A stretch of 64,000 nucleotides of DNA, from positions 186,001 through 250,000 of the forward strand of contig NZ_JBHTJO010000002.1 of the NCBI RefSeq assembly GCF_042676065.1. Reading direction: 5' to 3'. The stretch comes from Methyloligella solikamskensis (GTDB taxonomy: Bacteria; Pseudomonadota; Alphaproteobacteria; Rhizobiales; Methyloligellaceae). Numbering within the stretch: the stretch's first letter is position 1; each line of letters begins with the position of its first letter. The notes beneath the pieces were generated by a model, which saw nothing but the letters and a program-made list of their open reading frames with translations, was not told the DNA's origin and ran no database searches. Positions 25,358 through 32,543 of the stretch are shown one piece after another. The translations under genes and the position numbers were made by a program.

Positions 25358-26332
25358 TCAGCTACAGCTCGCTCCACCCAGCACGCAGAACTTCGAACAA
25401 TGGGGATGGCAGAGCTTCACAGCACCATCGTCGAACATCCCACTATCCGCGGCCGCTGCCTCGCTGAGCGTCGCGCCCATCTCAAAAGCGCGGTCGTAGG
25501 GAAGCAGCGTGCAAGGCAGCACGGTGGGCCGATCGGCGCCCTTGCGCTTCACCACCATTCGGCTCGAGGCGCACATCACCTCGCCAGGGTCTTTGCCCAG
25601 AATGCTCCAGCACGCGGTGGTGATCTCCGGCACTTCCGCCGTCTCGTCCATCTCCGGAAAGATGACGAGCTGCGCCGGATCTTCCGCGTCCACCGGCCAG
25701 CCGCGCGACGCGATCAGCTCGGCGAACCCGGCGCGGGCCTGGTCTTCCGTCTCGTCCCAGCAGCTCCGCGCTGCGATGGTGAGGGTGAAGCCTTCGCTCG
25801 CGAGCCAGTCCATGCCCTCAAGCGCCTTATCGAAGCTGCCAGGCCCTCGCTCCAGATCGTGCAAACCATCCGTGAAATGATCCAGGCTGACCCGCAAGGT
25901 GAGCGCCGCGCCGTAGCGCTTGTGCAGCCGAACGAGACCCTCGCGAATCTGCGGCCGCATCATCGGCTGCATGGCGTTGGTGAGGACCAGCACTGAGAAG
26001 CCGCGTGACAGCGCATCCTCCAGCATGGGGAGAATGTCCGGGTTCATGAAGGGCTCGCCGCCTGTGAAGCCGATCTCCGCGGTGGGAAACGAGAGCATCG
26101 CGATCTCGTCGAGATAGGCCGCCACTTCCGCGGCGGTCATGTAGACCAGCCGATCGTTCTTCGGGCTCGATTCGATGTAGCAGTTGCGGCACTCGATATT
26201 GCAGAGGCTGCCCGTATTGATCCAAAGCGTATGAAGCGCCCGCAGCGCCACGCGCGCCCGCATCGACCCGTCGGCCGTGCGGTCGGGATCGGAAAATTTC
26301 TCGGAGGTCCGGGAGTCCGTCAGAACGCTCAT
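25358..26332 (-). CDS. Radical SAM protein of unknown function
   Basis: The [4Fe-4S]-SAM motif CNIECRNCYIES is near residues 44-55 and the SAM-binding GFTGGEPFMNPD near 89. The C-terminal third has further cysteines (MCASSR, LPCTLLPYD, LCHPHCSKFCVLGGASCS at the very end), which could hold auxiliary clusters as in SPASM or twitch-type enzymes, though spacing does not match a standard SPASM motif. 324 residues. The start may be ATG 26332 or the inner MRARVALRALHTLW. No neighbour suggests a substrate: a repeat is downstream and a tRNA gene upstream. Confidence 0.8.
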   Translation of the reverse strand: MSVLTDSRTSEKFSDPDRTADGSMRARVALRALHTLWINTGSLCNIECRNCYIESSPKNDRLVYMTAAEVAAYLDEIAMLSFPTAEIGFTGGEPFMNPDILPMLEDALSRGFSVLVLTNAMQPMMRPQIREGLVRLHKRYGAALTLRVSLDHFTDGLHDLERGPGSFDKALEGMDWLASEGFTLTIAARSCWDETEDQARAGFAELIASRGWPVDAEDPAQLVIFPEMDETAEVPEITTACWSILGKDPGEVMCASSRMVVKRKGADRPTVLPCTLLPYDRAFEMGATLSEAAAADSGMFDDGAVKLCHPHCSKFCVLGGASCS

Positions 26333-26421
26333 GCAACGAAACTAGCGGCGCCGATCCAGCGCGCCTAGGCACAGCAAATCACTTCCCGGTGATTTCGCGC
26401 CATGCTACGAACCGTAACAGC

Positions 26422-26496
26422 GCGGGTGTAGCTCAGTGGTAGAGCAGTAGCTTCCCAAGCTACGTGTCGTGGGTTCGATTCCCATCACCCGCTCCA
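26422..26496 (+). tRNA. tRNA-Gly(CCC)
   Basis: Full cloverleaf: acceptor GCGGGTG/CACCCGC, D arm GCTC-AGTGGTA-GAGC, anticodon stem GTAGC/GCTAC around loop TTCCCAA (anticodon CCC), T arm GTGGG-TTCGATT-CCCAT. Discriminator T and encoded CCA are present. Confidence 0.97.
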
Positions 26497-26523
26497 GCGA
26501 ATTCTACGTCGACGCTTAGATGC

Positions 26524-26970
26524 TTAGCGGAATACCTCCGCCATCCGCAGCAGCATCGCGATGGCCGTTTGGCTCTCGAGCGGTGCCGCCGCTCGCTGCA
26601 AGCGCGCTTCCGCTTCGGCTACGATCCCGGTGGCAGCTTCCAAGGCGTCATGACCCGACGCCGTCAGCTCAGTCTTCATGACCCGCCCGTGTTGGGGATG
26701 CGGTGTCCGCAGGATCAGGCCCGAGCGTTCGAGCGTGACCAGGATTGCCTGCATCGTTTGTGGGGTAACGAAGGCACGTCGCGCGAGCGCAGCATTCGAT
26801 GCGCCCGGCTCGACCTGCAGGGAAGCGAGCACCGCGTACTGGGGCGTCGTCAGCCCGATCTCGCGCAGTCCGGTGTCCATATGAGCGCGAAGCGCTTGCT
26901 GAGCCTGCTTCAGCGCAAACCCAATCGTCGCATAGGGATCGTTCAATCGTTCGGCGTGTTGACCTGACAT
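26524..26970 (-). CDS. MarR-family transcriptional regulator
   Basis: A 148-residue winged-helix regulator. LTTPQYAVLASLQVEPGASN, AALARRAFVTPQTMQAILVT followed by LERSGLI, and HGRVMKTELTASGHDAL are the helices and wing of the MarR fold. The start MSGQHAERL (26970) is preferred; a longer frame crosses the operator region and overlaps the divergent gene. It is divergent from a VOC protein with a 16-bp near-palindrome between them, so it probably represses both. The inducing ligand is unknown. Confidence 0.88.
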   Translation of the reverse strand: MSGQHAERLNDPYATIGFALKQAQQALRAHMDTGLREIGLTTPQYAVLASLQVEPGASNAALARRAFVTPQTMQAILVTLERSGLILRTPHPQHGRVMKTELTASGHDALEAATGIVAEAEARLQRAAAPLESQTAIAMLLRMAEVFR

Positions 26971-26985
26971 ATTAGGGCCCTTATA
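26970..26985. promoter_or_regulatory. Likely MarR operator
   Basis: TATTAGGGCCCTTATA is a palindrome broken at one symmetric pair. A related half-site CCTTATAA occurs at 26998-27005. Both lie in the 67-bp gap between the divergent MarR and VOC genes. Confidence 0.55.
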
Positions 26986-27037
26986 CAATATCAGCGTCCT
27001 TATAATAGATGGTGTTTCAGCTAAGGAAACCAGAGTA

Positions 27038-27409
27038 ATGCCCCACCTGATCGGCCCAGACTTTATTGCCATCCAGACCAAGGAGCTCGATGCGGCGCGC
27101 AGCTTCTATACGAAGGTCGTCGGCCTGAAAGTTGCGCCCCAGAGCCCGCCGGGCGCCGTCGTATTCGATACCGCGCCTATTCCGTTTGCCGTCCGCGAGC
27201 CCATGGTAAACGTAGAAAAAGCTGAGGAGCTGGGGGTGGGCCTTGCCATCTGGTTCGGCTGCGACGATGCCGATGCCCTGCATGACAAACTTGTGGAGCA
27301 TGGCACGCCAATCGTCCTAGCGCCTAAGGACGGACCTTTCGGCCGTTATTTCTCCTTTCGAGATCCGTTCGGATACACCATCACGGCCCATACGGTAGGA
27401 GCGCCCTAA
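27038..27409 (+). CDS. VOC-family (glyoxalase/bleomycin resistance-like) protein
   Basis: A 123-residue protein with the paired beta-alpha-beta-beta-beta units of the vicinal oxygen chelate fold: DFIAIQTKELDAARSFYTKV and VGLAIWFGCDDADALHDKLV, ending GRYFSFRDPFGYTITAHT. Members bind a metal and act as lyases, dioxygenases or drug-binding proteins. It is divergent from the MarR gene and shares its operator region, so it may deal with the compound that the regulator senses. The precise reaction cannot be read from the sequence. Confidence 0.85.
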   Translation: MPHLIGPDFIAIQTKELDAARSFYTKVVGLKVAPQSPPGAVVFDTAPIPFAVREPMVNVEKAEELGVGLAIWFGCDDADALHDKLVEHGTPIVLAPKDGPFGRYFSFRDPFGYTITAHTVGAP

Positions 27410-27498
27410 GGGGGGATGCTCGCCTGCGACCGCCACCCGTGGTTGAACTCCGGGCGGTCGCTTCGCGTTGTTTCCTGTTAAAGGGAAGGAGACAACCG

Positions 27499-27687
27499 AT
27501 GGAATTTCTGAATGATACCGCTGGTTGGTTATGGGTAATCGGCGGCATTGGCGTCGTCTGTTTGGGCGGAGCTCTCGTCTACGGCATCACCATGGACCGC
27601 AAGCGCGAGACCAGTGTTGAGGTTGAACGCGCGCGAGAACAAGCAACGGCCAAGCACTACAAGGAGCCTGAGGGCCAGAAGCCTTAA
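27499..27687 (+). CDS. Small single-helix membrane protein
   Basis: A 62-residue protein: MEFLNDTAGWLW, then one membrane helix (VIGGIGVVCLGGALVYGI, about 13-30), then a basic, charged tail (MDRKRETSVEVERAREQA). AAGGAGA lies 7 bases before the ATG, which makes it likely to be translated. I do not recognise the family. Its TAA stop overlaps the TAA of the convergent glycosyltransferase remnant in a shared TTAA (27684-27687). Confidence 0.7.
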   Translation: MEFLNDTAGWLWVIGGIGVVCLGGALVYGITMDRKRETSVEVERAREQATAKHYKEPEGQKP

Positions 27688-28755
27688 CCTGCGCCGTTCT
27701 GCGTTGAATGAGGCGCCACTCCCCGCGCCAGACCGTGGGGCGTTTTTTCCCAGGCAAAGCGCTTGGTGATGAAATGCCAGAGCCCGCGATAGGTCCCCAC
27801 CGAAACAAGAAGCCAATAGACCGGCATCAGTGCGATCTGGGGCAGCAGCCAGCGATGACGCCGCCGCCAGGCGGTGAAGGCTGCCAGCCCCAGCGCGCCG
27901 CCATACCCCCCGAGAAGAACGAACAGCGCCAGCCCCCAAACGGGCCAGCCGAGCAGGCCGGCGGGCACGTCGAACAGCATGCCGCGCATCAGGTCATAGC
28001 CGGCGAGCGCGTAAAACCACGGATGCACCAGAGCCGAGAGCACCGTGCCGCCGACGGTCAGCTGGAAACCGAAGAAGCCGCGCCAGCCCAGCTCGCGAAG
28101 CATCTGCCGCGGATGGCGCATATGCACCAGATAGGTCTGGATATATCCCTTCATCCAGCGCGTCCGCTGGGCGATCCAAAGGCCTAAGCGCGGCGGCGCT
28201 TCCTCATGGGTGGTGGAATCGATCACACCGCAGCAATAGCCGGCCCGCGCCAGGCGGATGCCGAGATCGGCGTCTTCCGTGACATTGTAGGCATCCCACC
28301 CCGATAGCCATTTCAGCGCCGAGATGCGGAAATGGTTCGAGGTGCCACCGAGCGGGATTGGCAGGCGAAAGCGAGCGAGCGCCGGCAACAGCCCATCGAA
28401 GAGCGCGGTGTATTCCAGGGTGAACTGCTTGGTCAGCCAGCATTGGCCGGCATTGTAAAGGTTCAGCTTGGCCTGCACGCAGGCGAGGTTCGGCGGTCCC
28501 ACCCGGAAGGCATGGAGCGCCGTCCGCAACTGATCCGGCTCGGGCAGGTCTTCCGCATCGTAGATCACCACATAGTCGCCCCGGGCGAGCGGCATGGCGA
28601 AGTTCAGCGCCTTCGGCTTCGTGCGCGGGGCGAAATCCGGTGCCACCACGATCTCGAAATTGCCGGGCAGCCTCAGCGCGCGGACGGCGGCGATCGTCTC
28701 GTGATCCGTCTCTTCCAGGATCAGCTTGATGTCGAGTTTGGCCGGAGGGTAGTCG
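27684..28755 (-). pseudogene. Family 2 glycosyltransferase, C-terminal part split off by IS insertion
   Basis: This carries the catalytic core: KLDIKLILEETDHETIAAV, the acidic motif YDAEDLPEPDQL, TEDADLGIRLARAGY and QRTRWMKGYIQTY, which match the D, D, D, QxxRW set of processive GT2 enzymes. Several membrane helices follow. The frame enters the left end of the IS at 28756 and has no natural start; the first ATG is at 28649, inside the domain. Joined to the fragment at 32569-33502 with one target copy removed, it gives an exact 666-codon frame reading KRLDYPPAKLDIK across the join. It is therefore a recent disruption. Confidence 0.92.
28748..28755. repeat. Target-site duplication, left copy
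   Basis: GGTAGTCG directly before the left inverted end of the element; the same eight bases follow the right end at 32569-32576. Confidence 0.92.
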
Positions 28756-28780
28756 CGGCCTTAGGTAGCAAACGCACCAA
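28756..28780 (+). repeat. Left terminal inverted repeat of IS1595-family element
   Basis: Begins CGGCCTTAGGTAGCAAACGC and ends ACCAA; the exact inverse is at 32544-32568 (25 bp). Just inside, ATAAAGGGG (28781) and CCCCTTTAT (28812-28820) form a further inverted pair found only at this end. Confidence 0.93.
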
Positions 28781-28857
28781 ATAAAGGGGGCCGTGCCGAC
28801 AACCGCCACTTCCCCTTTATCGCGATGCTGCTTAGGGCCTCGATAGTCGAGGCTAAA

Positions 28858-29706
28858 ATGAGTGACAAAAATGGAGCGGCTTCATACTCTCAACTTATGG
28901 GGGAAGAGCCTGCTCACATAACGCTAAAGCTTTGCACGAGCGAGCCAATAGAGGTCGGCGACTTTGTTGCCGCGTTTGCCTCGCTTTCAAGCCAGTACGA
29001 CCGCTTCATCCGGGCAAGCTATCCAGATCTCGCTCCGGAAGCCGAGATGTTCGTGAGTGAAGTCAGAAAGGGATCGGTGATCGCCGAACTAATTCCGTTC
29101 TGGCCATCGCTTATAGCGACCATGGACCAAGCCCTAATTCTAGAGCACTTCATCCGGCTCTATGGCTCGCGGCTAACCACCTATTTGCACGGCAAGACCG
29201 AGGCCGATATTTCGAAATCGGAGCTAAAGGATTTCATGGGCGAGGTCTCTGCGATTGCTAGGGACCCTGACGCGTCTGCCGAGCTTGAGGCCGTCCAGTA
29301 TGAGGACGGGAAAAAGCAGATCACGGCATCCATCAAATTCCGCACTCCGGAAGCCAAACTGGCGCTCAAAACCATAGAGGCTCAGAAACGCGAAATCGAA
29401 AAAAGCACCCACGCCGACCACTCCAAAGTCCTAATGGTCTTTGAGCAGTCAAATGTGAAAGACACGGCTATCGGCAAAAGGACCGGAGAATGGGTGAAAA
29501 TCGAGGACGTTCTGGACCGGCCCCTACCGCTGATCTACGTCTCAGAAATGGCCGAGGAACGCATCAAGCATGAAATTCGTGAGGCCGACGATAACGTCTA
29601 CAAGAAGGGATTCGTTGTAGACGTTAACTTGGAAACCAAGGGCGGAAAGCCGGTCGCCTATCGGGTCACCGACATACACCAAGTAATCGATCTGCCAGAC
29701 GACTAG
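28858..29706 (+). CDS. Passenger protein of unknown function (282 aa)
   Basis: I do not recognise this protein. It has no signal peptide. The N-terminal half (to about 115) mixes strands with SPIEVGDFVAAFASLSSQYD-like helical parts (here EPIEVGDFVAAFASLSSQYD); SEVRKGSVIAELIPFWPSL and ALILEHFIRLYGSRL follow. The middle is charged and helical (LALKTIEAQKREIEKSTHAD), and the C-terminal third looks like a beta-rich domain (VKIEDVLDRPLPLIYVSE, VVDVNLETKGGKPVAYRV). ATG 28858 follows GAGG by 5 bases; an ATG at 28825 is less likely. It converges on the DUF6471 gene with both stops in one CTAG. AT-richer than chromosomal neighbours. Confidence 0.8.
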   Translation: MSDKNGAASYSQLMGEEPAHITLKLCTSEPIEVGDFVAAFASLSSQYDRFIRASYPDLAPEAEMFVSEVRKGSVIAELIPFWPSLIATMDQALILEHFIRLYGSRLTTYLHGKTEADISKSELKDFMGEVSAIARDPDASAELEAVQYEDGKKQITASIKFRTPEAKLALKTIEAQKREIEKSTHADHSKVLMVFEQSNVKDTAIGKRTGEWVKIEDVLDRPLPLIYVSEMAEERIKHEIREADDNVYKKGFVVDVNLETKGGKPVAYRVTDIHQVIDLPDD

Positions 29707-29942
29707 AGCCTAATATCGTTCGCTCCAATTGCCTCTAAGCACTGGAGCATGAAGGCGGCCGTGAAACCTCCCCGGCTGATCTTGTTGTTCAGGTTCCGCT
29801 CGTTCTCTTGAATCCCTAGATCGGCAAGCTTCTCTGCGAGCTGCCGATAGGTAATCCCCTTCCGCTTTAGCTCTGCCTTGAGAAGGTTCTTAGCCCGCGT
29901 CTCGTATTCGACGTTGACCGGGTTTGCCTTGCGCTCTGCCAT
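29703..29942 (-). CDS. DUF6471 family small protein, probable DNA-binding regulator
   Basis: A 79-residue protein. YETRAKNLLKAELKRKGITY, RQLAEKLADLGIQENERNLN and KISRGGFTAAFMLQCLEAIG are characteristic of DUF6471. The arrangement of helices, with RQLAEKL and NLNNKISRG, resembles a Cro/XRE helix-turn-helix, so a repressor role is plausible but inferred. It is divergent from the transposase across a 103-bp region rich in palindromes that share the word ATCATCG. GAGG stands 9 bases before the ATG. Confidence 0.85.
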   Translation of the reverse strand: MAERKANPVNVEYETRAKNLLKAELKRKGITYRQLAEKLADLGIQENERNLNNKISRGGFTAAFMLQCLEAIGANDIRL

Positions 29943-29950
29943 AGGGCCTC

Positions 29951-30045
29951 ACAAAAATCATCGCATCCGATGATATATACCCTTGACATTGGTTATGTCT
30001 ACAGCCATATATGATGCATAACATCATCGAATATGGTTATATCCA
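29951..30045. promoter_or_regulatory. Palindrome-rich control region of the IS element
   Basis: TCATCG-CATC-CGATGA (29958-29973) and ATGATG-CATAA-CATCAT (30011-30027) are inverted repeats sharing ATCATCG. GGTTAT occurs twice (29991, 30035). TTGACA at 29983-29988 with CATATA or TATATG 17-19 bp later could be the transposase promoter, placing both palindromes where a repressor would act on the two divergent genes. Confidence 0.6.
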
Positions 30046-31005
30046 ATGTCTCAGCACTTCCTCCTTTCCTCCAAAGCCCGCACCCTCTCCCTGAAGGCGA
30101 TCTATCAAGGCGGCGAGGACAAGGCTTACGAGATCTTTTGCAAGCTGCGTTGGGCTGAGACGGATGGCGAGGCGGTTTGCCCGCGTTGCGGCTCTTGCGA
30201 GACCTACAGCATCACGACGCGCCGCAAGTTCAAGTGCGCAGGCTGCTATCACCAGTTCAGCGTCACGAGCGGGACCATCTTTGCCTCGCGGAAGATGAGC
30301 TTTACCGACCTCCTGGCCGCGATCTGCATTTTCACGAATGCGGTTAAGGGTATCTCCGCGCTCCAGCTGTCCCGCGATCTGGACTGCCAGCACAAGACGG
30401 CTTTCGTGCTCTCGCACAAGATCAGGGAAGCCATGGCGGCCGAGACGGAAGGCATGAAGCTGACCGGCGAATGCGAAATCGACGGCGCATATTTTGGCGG
30501 CTCAATCCGGCCGGCAAACCGTGCCGAGGATCGGATTGACCGTCGCCTTGGCAAGCATCAGACCGGCAAGCGCCGTGTCGTGATTGCTCTTCGCCAGCGC
30601 AAGGGCCGGACGCTGACTTTCGTGGTCCGTAACGAGGCCGATGGCGTGTTTTACGCCAACCAGTTCGCTGACATGAACGCCCGCATCCATGCCGACGAGG
30701 CACCCCATTGGGACGTGCTGCACGAGCGTTTCGAGACGCTGCGCATCAACCACTCGGAAGCCTACAGCATGGACGGTTGCTGCACGAACCAAGCCGAAAG
30801 CCTCTTTTCTCGGCTCCGCCGCATGGTCGATGGCCAGCACCATCAGGTGAGCCCGCAGTACCTCCACCAGTACGCCTGCGAAGCGGCTTGGAAGGAAGAT
30901 CACCGGCGCTTGGACAATGGCGCTCTAGCGCGCCGCGTGATTGGCCTCGCAATGGCTCACGAGCCTAGCGCGGCATGGAAGGGCTATTGGCAGCGGAGCA
31001 AATAA
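30046..31005 (+). CDS. IS1595-family (ISXO2-like) transposase
   Basis: A 319-residue transposase. The N-terminal zinc ribbon is CPRCGSCETYSITTRRKFKC followed by AGC (about 46-70). The DDE-type catalytic core includes ECEIDGAYFGG (first Asp, about 147), ARIHADEAPHWDVLH (second Asp, about 213) and the third motif CTNQAESLFSRLRRM (about 246-260). No stop or frameshift interrupts it, and its matching terminal repeats are present, so it may be active. Its stop overlaps the next gene (TAATG). Confidence 0.95.
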   Translation: MSQHFLLSSKARTLSLKAIYQGGEDKAYEIFCKLRWAETDGEAVCPRCGSCETYSITTRRKFKCAGCYHQFSVTSGTIFASRKMSFTDLLAAICIFTNAVKGISALQLSRDLDCQHKTAFVLSHKIREAMAAETEGMKLTGECEIDGAYFGGSIRPANRAEDRIDRRLGKHQTGKRRVVIALRQRKGRTLTFVVRNEADGVFYANQFADMNARIHADEAPHWDVLHERFETLRINHSEAYSMDGCCTNQAESLFSRLRRMVDGQHHQVSPQYLHQYACEAAWKEDHRRLDNGALARRVIGLAMAHEPSAAWKGYWQRSK

Positions 31006-31448
31006 TGGCAAGCGATCCGAACATCGTCCGCACGCTTGAGCGGAAGCGACATCAAATCGAACAGACGATTGCGATGTACGAAAAGAAGATCCAAACGGCG
31101 AGAATCGATCTGGCGCACGTCAACGCCACCCTGCGCATGTTCGAGGCACCAGACGGGCGGACGGAGTTCCCCGTCTACATGGACACCCTGAGGCTGTTTA
31201 AGCGGGGTGAGATCGTGCGGATATGCAAAGCAGCCCTTGCTGATGAAGGGCCGCTAGATACACGCGAATTGGCTCTGAGAGTCATGCGGACGAAAGGACT
31301 GGACCAAGGCGACACCGTGCTGCGCACGTCGCTCACCTATCGCATCGTTCAGGCGATGCGGCTGCAATGGAAGCGCGGGAAGGTCGAGAGTCCTGAGAAG
31401 CGAGGCGGGGTCCGAATTTGGAGTACTCCGCAAGATTCTTCTCATTAG
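31005..31448 (+). CDS. Transposase-coupled accessory protein (147 aa)
   Basis: The ATG at 31005 shares its first base with the transposase stop, so translation is coupled. Residues about 5-45 form a likely coiled coil (RTLERKRHQIEQTIAMYEKK). The C-terminal part (EIVRICKAALADEGPLDTRE, LALRVMRTKGLD, VQAMRLQWKRGKVESPEKRG) looks like a winged-helix domain. Small proteins of this layout often follow IS1595-type transposases in alphaproteobacteria, as far as I recall; their function is not established. A role in target or end binding is an inference. Confidence 0.8.
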   Translation: MASDPNIVRTLERKRHQIEQTIAMYEKKIQTARIDLAHVNATLRMFEAPDGRTEFPVYMDTLRLFKRGEIVRICKAALADEGPLDTRELALRVMRTKGLDQGDTVLRTSLTYRIVQAMRLQWKRGKVESPEKRGGVRIWSTPQDSSH

Positions 31449-31517
31449 GCGTTAACGCACGCAAAAAATGCATTGCGAACGGCGTTCGCCCTAGACTCGT
31501 ATGCTTAACGAGGGGTA

Positions 31518-31555
31518 AAAGAAGAACGCCGAGGTGTTGGCGCACCTCGGCGTTC
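31518..31555 (-). terminator. 13-bp perfect hairpin, terminator-like
   Basis: GAACGCCGAGGTG pairs with CACCTCGGCGTTC around TTGGCG. On the minus strand TTCTTTT follows, so it fits a terminator for minus-strand transcripts from 32068 and may also end the transposase transcript. Confidence 0.65.
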
Positions 31556-31674
31556 GCTGAAACTAGTCGGACGTCCTAGAGTGTGGTGTTGTCCCCACGG
31601 GGAAGTTTATGAGCGCTATTGCCGCTCCTGTCAACGCCCCGCCCTAGGCTCCGGCATTCAAAAGGAGCCTATAC

Positions 31675-31929
31675 ATGGCTAATTGGGAAATCGCTTTCGT
31701 CAGAGAGCAAGGCGTTAACTTCGCGGTCGCTGCCGTGAAAGATCATGTCATCGACAACCGGCATGAGGCAGACGATCTGGTGTCAGCGCTTAGCTGCCAC
31801 TTCAATCAGCCTGTCGTCCTCTTAGGGGCACGACGACACCGTCTTTATGGTCGACAGGATTTGGTTCGCTTCCTGAGCAATGTTCATCCGTCGCGTCTTC
31901 CGTGGCGTCGCGTGAACATCGCGGCGTAA
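31675..31929 (+). CDS. Small passenger protein (84 aa), unknown
   Basis: MANWEIAFVREQGVNFAVAA, a likely helix (EADDLVSALSCHF), then a basic end (GARRHRLYGRQDL). AAAGGAG is 7 bases before the ATG, strong support for translation. I do not recognise the family. The 3' 128 bases overlap an opposite-strand frame (31802-32068); one or both may be real. The C-terminal RLPWRRVNIAA part lies in the overlap and may be less constrained. Confidence 0.6.
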   Translation: MANWEIAFVREQGVNFAVAAVKDHVIDNRHEADDLVSALSCHFNQPVVLLGARRHRLYGRQDLVRFLSNVHPSRLPWRRVNIAA

Positions 31930-32068
31930 CGCCCGACAAGATGGCGAGCGCGTTCGTTAGTGCATAGAAGGCATTGGCGCGCTCGCCGTCATCGTAGGGC
32001 ACCAGGACGTTCTCTTCGTTCGAATCCTCGAAGAGAATTTGGCCGTTGAAAGTTACCTGCAATGTCAT
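31802..32068 (-). CDS. Small passenger protein (88 aa), possible
   Basis: From ATG 32068 the frame reads MTLQVTFNGQILFEDSNEEN and continues ERANAFYALTNALAILSGVT, which looks like a folded small domain. AGGTGA is 6 bases before this ATG; an ATG at 32077 is also open. The last 40 residues (CSRDATEDATDEHCSG) are of low complexity and lie opposite the 31675 gene, so the natural product may be as drawn or the frame may be partly fortuitous. Confidence 0.5.
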   Translation of the reverse strand: MTLQVTFNGQILFEDSNEENVLVPYDDGERANAFYALTNALAILSGVTPRCSRDATEDATDEHCSGSEPNPVDHKDGVVVPLRGRQAD

Positions 32069-32120
32069 GGCATTCACCTACCTATGCCGCGAAGCTCTGA
32101 CAAGCGGCAAACCGCCTCGT

Positions 32121-32474
32121 CTAGTTACAGCCAAACTGGTTGCACGTGTAGTTGAAGCTATTTCCTTGGCTATCGGTTCCGGAAAGAGACCGGGTGCCGC
32201 CGAAGTTCTGGTCGGTCATGTTCCAGGAATTGCCGTTAGCCGCACGCCCATTATGGTAGGTCGTGTTGCCGAACGTGTTCGAGTTCTGTGACCACGAACT
32301 GCCGGTACGGGAATTATGCCCGTTGACGTAGGTCGAGTTACCAAACCGCTGGACTGTATAGCTATTGCCGTTGCTGTCCGAGCACGTAGAGAAGGCATCC
32401 GAGCCGAAACACGCGGCCTCAGACGCCAGAGTGGTGGCCAGTAGCATGGCCGTTGCTAGGATTATCGTGCGCAT
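32121..32474 (-). CDS. Small secreted Asn/Gly/Ser-rich repeat protein
   Basis: MRTIILATAMLLATTLASEA is a clear signal peptide, leaving about 96 residues. The mature part repeats a unit of about 20 residues of the type FGNxTYxNGxxxxGxSW (RFGNSTYVNGHNSRTGSSW, TFGNTTYHNGRAANGNSW, NFGGTRSLSGTDSQGNSF), with cysteine pairs at both ends. Such regular strands suggest a small beta-solenoid or surface-binding protein. GGGAGGGG precedes the ATG by 6 bases. Similar short proteins are common and unnamed in Hyphomicrobiales. Confidence 0.8.
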   Translation of the reverse strand: MRTIILATAMLLATTLASEAACFGSDAFSTCSDSNGNSYTVQRFGNSTYVNGHNSRTGSSWSQNSNTFGNTTYHNGRAANGNSWNMTDQNFGGTRSLSGTDSQGNSFNYTCNQFGCN

Positions 32475-32543
32475 GAGCCCCTCCCATCGCTGACCGGGAA
32501 AGGTTACCACGCGTCTACCTATGGTGGTAGACTCTAAATAGCC

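Noticed and set aside
26422..26496. tRNA-Gly as an attachment site of an integrated element
   Set aside because: I found no copy of its 3' end downstream and no integrase; the nearby mobile DNA is a transposon with its own target duplication.
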